Origin: Pithys albifrons albifrons
Taxonomy: Eukaryota > Chordata > Aves > Passeriformes > Thamnophilidae
Assembly (NCBI RefSeq): GCF_047495875.1
Contig: NC_092463.1
Coordinates: forward strand, 9,248,622-9,312,621
DNA length: 64,000 nucleotides
Direction of reading: 5' to 3'
The position numbers were made by a program, and so were the translations under genes. The notes beneath the pieces are model-generated. The model saw nothing but the letters and a program-made list of their open reading frames with translations. It had not been told where the DNA came from and did no database searches. Positions 56,651 through 64,000 of the stretch are shown piece by piece (the first letter of the stretch is position 1; every line of letters begins with the position of its first letter).

Positions 56651-59600
56651 CCTAGAGAGATAAAGCCTAAAGCTGAAGTTAGTACAAGTTCTATATCTTG
56701 TAGTAGTTCAGATTAATGGGCACACCCAACCACCAGAGGGGAAGGATGCCTTTTCCCTTAGTAAAACACACCAGCTCTAGAGTGAGCAGTAAAACAGTGT
56801 AGTTAAGCTAAATATTATCAGCCAAGTGGGGAGAATTTGGTGGAAAAGTTTGTTTCCTTTTGCAGGTCAAAGGTGCTGTCTCCTGTAGGCTGTGTCCTTT
56901 CAGGCAAAGCCACTCAGCTTCACCATTCATAGAAACCTGGCATGGAAAATCATGGAGTGGGGAGAGAGGGATAGCTGACGTAAAAATCATGATAAAGTGT
57001 TTTGCAAAGCGCTGCTGCAAGCTAGTAAGAGCTGAGCTTAGGCTGCTGAGTGTGATTACAGGAGACTGGAGGATAGTTACACGGTAAGAACATAGGGCTG
57101 AGCATCTCTGAGACTTCAAATTGGAAAATGAGACCTGAGGTTTTACTGTTTGCTTGTAAAACACTTCTCTGGGGTTTTTTTGTGGAAAAGGAGACAAATG
57201 GAAAAAGACTCTCTCTCTGAGACATGATAGTTAACCAGAGTGGCTCATCAGTTTTTCTTTTACCCAAAATAAATGTTCCTAATTGGTATCTTGTGCAATA
57301 CCCAGGTGGGTACATACTTAGCTTTACAAATCTACACAGCAGGAAAAATGGATGTGTCCACTGCAATCTCTCTCTGAAGGATATAAACTGGGATTGAAAA
57401 GAGCTGTTTGTTATTTAGGAATTAATAATTGCCTTTGGCTGCTGCTGTTCTTGCTTTAGCCTTTTTTCCATTCTGTGCAAGTTTTTGCTGCTTCCTTGTG
57501 TGAACAACAGGGCAGCCAAATCTTTTCTACTTGTGTGCATTTTTCTTCTTTGCCTTTGCCTGCTCCCTTTGCAGAAGGCAGGCAAACAGGACTTCTTGTT
57601 TCTGTTTGGGATGTGGCCCATGGGTCTTCCTCTCATGCTGTCTCTGTGCTACCCCTTAGTCCTATCAACACTGCTGCAGTTCACAGTGACCTTGTATTTG
57701 GGGCAGATAAGAGACAGCAAGGGAACTCTTCTCCTTCCTTCGTGTGTCACTGCTTTACTCCTTCTTACCTTAATACTTCTTACTTGTCAGTCCTGTTTTT
57801 TGACCTGGACATGAGAAGGACAGTACACACGGCATGAAAAATTGCTCATGGAAGACAAATTATAATGGCTGGGCTATAAAAGTTCTCACCATCATGTAGG
57901 AGTGAGAAGTAAAGCTCAGAAAAAAAAAGGCAAGGAGAAAAAAAATGAAACTATGTAAATACCCTCATTTTCACCAAAATCCCTTTTGACTGAAGCAGAT
58001 ATGACTGTGGGTGTGAACAAAAATGCTCCTTTGTTGATATAAAGCCACACTGTGCATGTATGTCGAGAGTATGTGGTGAGGCTGAGGGGATGCAGTAGCT
58101 GGTTTGCTTCCTCAGGCCTGTATTTGCAGTGTGCTTTGAATATCTGAATGGTATTTTCTGGTTGGTGCTATCACTCAATTATATCAGAAATGTGTAAATA
58201 GAACTCCACCACATGGACCAAAGTCTTCTTGGTTACAACACAAGATACTTTTTTCTCTTCTAACCTCCAGCCTGCCACCTTTTTCCTTTGGTTCAGGCAA
58301 AAGAGTTGATGGCAAATCCATTTTTGTTCAATAGCATCCTTGTGCTTGGTTGCTCAGTCCCACAGTAAAAGGGATGGAAAGAAATACCACTACAGCAGAA
58401 AGGCTGGGGCTTTGAAGCTCAGGGGGATTATTGCCCTGTCTGGACTGAGCTCTTAAAAAACAAATTTTTCAGTGGAACAAGCTGCTTCCAAGTAGTTCTT
58501 AGCTTGTATTGCTCTGTGTTCTCACTACCTACACTAACATAGAATAGAATTGAATAATTTCAGTTGGAAGGGACCTACAATGACCGTTCAGTCCAAATGC
58601 CAAAAATATGAATCAAAGTTGTTTTTTTCCTGATTTCTTTTTTTTTCTTTCTGTCCAGATTCTATGTTAAGTACTTTATATTTCATATTTAACCTGCAGT
58701 TGTGCCCTGCCCCTCAGGAATGCCGGAACATTTATGCGGAGCCTATGACAGGAAGACAGGGCTGCAGTAGAGCTCAGGAATGCAAAGACATTCCTTTCCC
58801 TACTAAGCAGTCAAGTTTTAGATAGATATCTGCCATGCCGAGAATGTCATTACTGCACAGCTGCAGAAATTGTTATCCCAAGGTCTGATGATGAGGGTTG
58901 GTTTTGTGTTTGTCCCTGCTCAGATTAAAGTGGGACTTGTTTCAAGCACTGGAGGTTAAGGGCATGTACTGCACAGAAGGACTCCTGATCTATTGTTTCT
59001 TCACTTCAGTTCTTCACAACACTTACAGTGAAGGTCAGAGCACAGAAGAAAAGTGCTTTTTGGTTTTTAGTTACAAAGCAGTGGCAGCAGTTGAATTTTC
59101 CTGAGGGAGAAGTCCCAGGAGAGTTGAGAGCCTCAAAGACAAAGATATTATCTGTAATATCAAGTACACAATAATCTTTGTGTTTTAGTGTTCCCTGAAC
59201 CACAGGAGATTAAGTAAGAACACTGGAAAGCAACATGGTATTTGTAAGTCACTAATGGAGCATAGATACACAAGGATTTAGACACACATTTTTGGCTGTA
59301 GGGAGGGAGATAAAACCCCCCACTATTTAAGAAGCCTAGAGACATTGAATGGGTGAAATGCCTCAGATTGTGCAATTTAGATAAAGACTCACTGAAGTCC
59401 TATTATATAATGTAAGTAAGCACAGTCAATTTTTCTAAGATGTTTTCAGTCATTTTACCTCATATTTTGTTTTATTAGAGACTACACTTGGAGAGTGAGA
59501 AAGTCCTTTGTTTCATAAGGGCTCATCTGCTCCTCTTGCCTACTCCCCACTTGAGAGCATTTTTTTCTTCATGTGCCATCATGTTTATTTCCCCAGCAAC

Positions 59601-62600
59601 AGTAACTGCATCTAAAACATGATTACATAGAAATGAAAAGCTTCCAGATCAGGCATCCACAGCAGTTAAAGCAGAGACTGAAGTCTTCTTCCCTTCACCC
59701 CCAGATTTCTGCCTAATCACAATTTAGGATTAATGGTTGTGTTTCACATGTAATGGAGTTTGAAAGCACTGTAGTTCTGGAACTGATTATTCACTCAAAG
59801 CACAGACTAATGGGACATAATTTTGTATTGATTCAGTACTCTGGCTTTCCTATAAATCTCTTACTCCTTGTCTTCTTGGTATTCTTCCAGGTACAGAGCA
59901 AAGCCATGCTTGCTGTCACTTGCCGTGGATAAGGGAACCAGTCACAAAAGCTGGAGAGAATGTTTATCCAGGTATCCTGTTCACTGGTGGGATACACATC
60001 TGTCAGCCAGAGTGGGGGTACAGGTGGTGCGGGGCTCTCTGTCCATATCTCTTATCCAGATTATATAAAAATTTCTTAAGTCTTCTAGAGCTTGGAAATG
60101 TTTTCAGTTCTGGCAGGAAAGCTTACTGCTTTTATATCCGGCTTGGTGGAGTTCAGGTCTCTATTGCTAATAACTCAGCTAGAAGCACCCTTTGAAATGC
60201 TATGTGTAATTCTAGATAATTCCCAAAATGGTGGATTTAATATGGAACAGATGCTGAGAAGGGGGATGCTAGTGGTGGTTTACAGTGTGAGATTAAAAGA
60301 CTTTGGCTGATAAAGCGTAACAAAATGAGGGTTGAGAGGGGATGTGAGCATCTCTGAGTAGTTCAGGAAAGGTGTCAGTGTCACGCAGGAGCAAAATATC
60401 CCCAGCTATTAAAGTGTATGAATTATACTGGCACAAGAACAAATGGGCATTAATAAGAAATAAACACATTTACACTAGAGAAGAAAACAAGGGTTTTAAT
60501 GGTGAGAAAAGTGATGTGTCCGTCAGAAGATGAAAGACCAAAATTCTAGGCTGAGTTAAAAGAGACCTTCATTGCTTTATGTAAAGTGATTGAAGAGGGG
60601 TTTGCCTGCAATAGCAGATGCCAGTTTCAGTGACCACAAAGGGGTTTCATCCTAAATTCTCCTTTCCTTAAACACCCATCTTTGCCTGAAGGAATGAAGA
60701 AAGGCTGTGATATACAGTTTGCCCTCCCATTTTGGGTAGTGATCAAGTACAGCTGCTCTCACAACACGGAGGCTGCTTTTGGGTGTGTCACCCCTCCTTT
60801 GGCTCCTTCTTGTTCCTCTCATGTCAGGCTTAGCCCACATCTCTTGGCTTGGTTGGGATTCTCTGGTGGGTTCCTTTCTCCCTTTGCATGCTGTGTGCCT
60901 GGGGTATTTCATATGCCTGAATACAGAAGGTGAAGGGTTTTGGGCTCTATGGGTTTGCCTGTCTGGCATAATGAAAACTCCGTCCATCAACTTTTGGATG
61001 ACCAACCCAAAACCACAGGAAGAAAGACCAATCAGCTTAAAAGGTATGTTACAGATCATAGTCAAATTACTTTGCTGAGGACACAACTCCTACTTCTTTG
61101 CTCTTACCAGAATAATGGAGGTGCAGATATGGCAAAAGTAATGTTACATTTGGGGAAAGATTTTTACAAATGCTTGGGCCTTACAACATGTTAGGCACTA
61201 GGATTTGATCCAGCAAAATACAATCAAGCTCTTTAGTGTCTTCAGCAAAGATTTAGAATCTCAGAATAAACATCAACAAACTAGTAGAAGATGAGTTCAA
61301 GGTAAATAACAAGAACTAATGCCTCACAGTAAATGACATAAATAGCAAAACTGCCTCCTGCAGTAAAAATCATTCTTAACCAATTTGTGGAAGAAGAACA
61401 GAGTGAGACCTTTGGAGATGCTACTTCTGTCTCTGTAAGTCCGTAAGGTGCAAAATGTTGAAGGAGGAGGTGTTATGGGTATCACTATATGCTAAGATTA
61501 ATTATAACATAATTATTTATTATTAGCTTGGTATTGTTAATTATTAGACAGGACTAGCAACTATGAGGCATCTGGTTAGGCCACTTACAGAGAATAAATG
61601 TGGGTCTAGTTGGATGGTGACTTTGGTGTGGCCCAGTACAGCTTATCTTACATTTTGGGCTTTCTTTCAGCCTACTTCTCATAGGTGGAGGTTGCCCTCT
61701 ACCCCCTGCAGATCCAGTTCACAACCCATTCTTTGAAACACTGCCTGAAAAAAAGTTGTGGCTAAGTGACTTAGGCTAATTAAAAATATATAATATCTGC
61801 AAAAAGCTGTCACTTATTCCCCAGAAGATCTTTGTTCTGGTTTTGAGCAAGACATGGGGGTCTTTATTTCCAGAGACAGCTTGGTGCTAAGTTTGCACTG
61901 ATTTAGCCAGGTTGCCTGAGCTGGTGGAAGGATGGAAGTACAATGGCAGGACAAGGCATGGCTCCTTCTTCTCTAGGATCATTATTTCCATCCTCCCAGC
62001 TTGCCGAGAAGCATCATGTTCTGCATGTTAAATATCAACATGGCACCAAATTTCATGCACAGTTTTGATAAATAAAATCTGTGTTCTAAGTGAAGGCACC
62101 CAGACAAAGGCCCTTTGTGAGAGCAAGACTTAGACCTAGTGTATGTCTTTGGGAGAAATGCAGAATTCATTTTGGGGAGAGAAACTGATAGGAACAGCAG
62201 GCCATTTTCCTCTACAAAGCTCTCTTTCAAAGCTGGTGCTTACAGTAGAACAAAGGCTGATCCCACAATAGCTTGGAATACTTGATAATTTGGCTATTGT
62301 ACATGCATACATCATGCCTGGCTGTAAATAAATAGGGCTACACTGTGAGGATAAAGTCAGCCTGCTCCCCGTTACCATTCTGGTTTCAAGGAAATGCTTA
62401 TTTTCTGCCTTCTCTTGGCCAAGGTAGGTCCATCTTGCCACCAAGGCATGTGGCTAAAGGGTCTCAGTTTCAAGACTAAAAAGAAAGACACAAAAAGTTT
62501 TGCCATCATTTTAGAGAAAACTTCTTCACAGATGCGAAACTGGTTCATCATGTCTCCTTCCCATCCTTGTAACTTCTGTTTATCTTAGGGACCTATTCTT

Positions 62601-63529
62601 GGCTGAATTCATGGCCAACAAATAAGTAGTCCAAGAAGAACTTGGGCATTACAGGTAACTTGAAGCCCATGCTATATTAAATACATAGACTAACTCTTCA
62701 CTTCTTTTTCTTGTGTGTAAAAAGGAGGAAGATACAACTTCCTAAGCCTATCCTTAAGTGCCTGAGATGCTCCAACATTAGAAGAGTGTCTCTTGCTCAA
62801 GCATGTAAAGCAGTGGTAGTATGCAGATTGGTGACAGCTTTTATAAGTTGTTCACAGGGATTTATGGAGATGGAACATATTTGCTCAGAGCATTTTGTGG
62901 TTATGCTTATAATGCAAGGAAAATTTGGGTTGCTGCACAGGAAACATAGCAAACCGCTGGCCTAAGACACTGTGTTTGCGATGTAAACATTTGGGCTTTT
63001 GTTAATATAATTGTCTGTAACTGGAGAACAACACAACTAGAGTGAGAGTCTTGCATAATCATCAGTTGGTTAACTGAATAAAACAATTTTTACTTGGACA
63101 TTTTGATCCTATTCAGTTATTGCTCGGCATTAGGCAAGAGTTTTTGCAGCGGTAGTTGTTAGAGCCTGGCACAATTGATTTGTCTCCTATGGCATAATGT
63201 CACATGGCATAACAACACATAAACATTTTCTAATAATGTCAAAGTCTTTGGATATGTTTCAATGTTCATGCCAAGAACACAGAGATCTTTTCCAACAGAA
63301 GAGCTGATGACATATATGACTCAGTACATGTGACCTTTTTCCCCCCCAGTATTTACTATTTGTATTCCTCAAATATTGTGAAGACCTAGTGATGAAGAGA
63401 CAGGTTTTCTGGAGATCTCCAAAGACAGAAAAGTACAGGAAAACTGTATGGGGAATTGTCTTTGGAAAATTGGTAGAAAAGAATAACAGAATACTAAATT
63501 CATGGTAAATATGAAGTCGCTTCCATAGA
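56651..63529. other. Flank upstream of INF2: no gene supported
   Basis: This is AT-rich noncoding DNA with one CR1 tail at 58,536-58,605. Open frames of up to about 140 codons occur on both strands but none has a recognisable domain, splice structure or coding bias. Confidence 0.5.
58536..58605 (-). mobile_element. CR1 LINE 3' tail fragment
   Basis: AACATAGAATAGAATTGAAT, then TTTCAGTTGGAAGGGACCTA and CCGTTCAGTCCAAATGCC, is a short reverse-complement CR1 3' end. Confidence 0.7.
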
Positions 63530-63964
63530 TTAATGATTGGTTAAAGCACATGAAAGAGGAATTTTTCACAACTGAGAAGGAATGGACTAACATCTGGTTC
63601 AGTCTGTAGGAGAGGAGGATGAATGGAGGTTTCATTGCAGTCTACAGCTTCCTGAGAAGTGAAACTGTAGGGGTAGGCACTGATCTCTTCTCTGTGGTGA
63701 CTAGTGATAGGATCTGAGGGAATACCATGAAGCTGTGTCAGGGGAGTTTTAGGATGGAAAAAATTCTTCACTCGGGGTGGTCAGGCACTGGAACAGGCTT
63801 CCCAGGGAAGTGGTCAAAGCACCAAGCCTGACAGAGCTCAAGAAGCATTTATACATGGTCTCAGGCACATGGTGGGATTCTTGGCATTGTCCTATGCAGG
63901 GCCAGGAGTTGGACTCGATGATCCTTTTGGGTACGTTCCAACTCTGGATATTCTATGATTCTAA
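63530..63964 (+). mobile_element. CR1 LINE 3' portion
   Basis: GGGTGGTCAGGCACTGGAAC, AGGCTTCCCAGGGAAGTGGT, GAGTTGGACTCGATGATCCT and the terminal ATTCTATGATTCTA identify a CR1 3' end in plus orientation. The region from about 63,530 to 63,760, with GGATGAATGGAGGTTTCATT, is more loosely similar and may be another part of the element. Confidence 0.75.
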
Positions 63965-64000
63965 CAGACTGCTATAGTGGTTTTCTTCAGTTGCTTTTCT

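Noticed and set aside
57415..57837. Overlapping frames of 109 and 120 codons
   Set aside because: Two overlapping frames of similar length with no motif suggest chance; no supporting splice sites or promoter.

Overview
The window is vertebrate nuclear DNA, most likely from a bird. It has long AT-rich introns with GT-AG splice sites, a CpG-island promoter, and several CR1 retrotransposon fragments ending in the avian ATTCTATGATTCTATG-type tail. One ancient MIR-like fragment is also present. No species can be named from the sequence alone.

The main gene is INF2 (inverted formin 2) on the minus strand. A GC-rich promoter and probable noncoding first exon lie at about 55.3-56.2 kb. An intron of about 18 kb follows, and then twenty coding exons from 37,698 down to 20,974. 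All exon phases agree, giving a continuous frame of 1,313 codons if the last exon is read to its first stop. The order is the N-terminal Diaphanous inhibitory domain (exons 2-8), a proline-rich FH1 made of eight 13-residue repeats (exon 8), the actin-binding FH2 (exons 8-18), the WH2/DAD-like segment (exon 20) and an acidic/serine-rich tail ending in a polybasic patch (exon 21).

Downstream of INF2 on the same strand, at 0.6-6.5 kb, is a second formin gene. Six consecutive exons (575-6,543) match INF2 exons 8-13 one for one. Five boundaries have the same phase, four exons have identical length (62, 103, 86 and 101 nt), and there is no stop codon. Protein identity to the neighbouring INF2 is about 75% over the FH2 exons compared (89 of 118 residues, counted by eye). 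It looks like an old, intact tandem INF2 duplicate, cut off by the left edge of the window. I found no DID exons for it. Its first recognisable exon has an acceptor phase that does not fit INF2 exon 7, and its FH1 is reduced to one short proline tract. This is the most interesting object in the window.

Between the two genes (6.5-21 kb) I see mostly unannotatable noncoding DNA with CR1 and MIR remnants. The 56.4-64 kb flank upstream of INF2 also holds CR1 fragments and no gene I can support. Other notable points are a GC-AG intron in INF2, a 44-bp minisatellite beside the INF2 CpG island, a duplicated intron/exon boundary that creates a decoy acceptor in the paralog, and the absence of an obvious CAAX exon for INF2.
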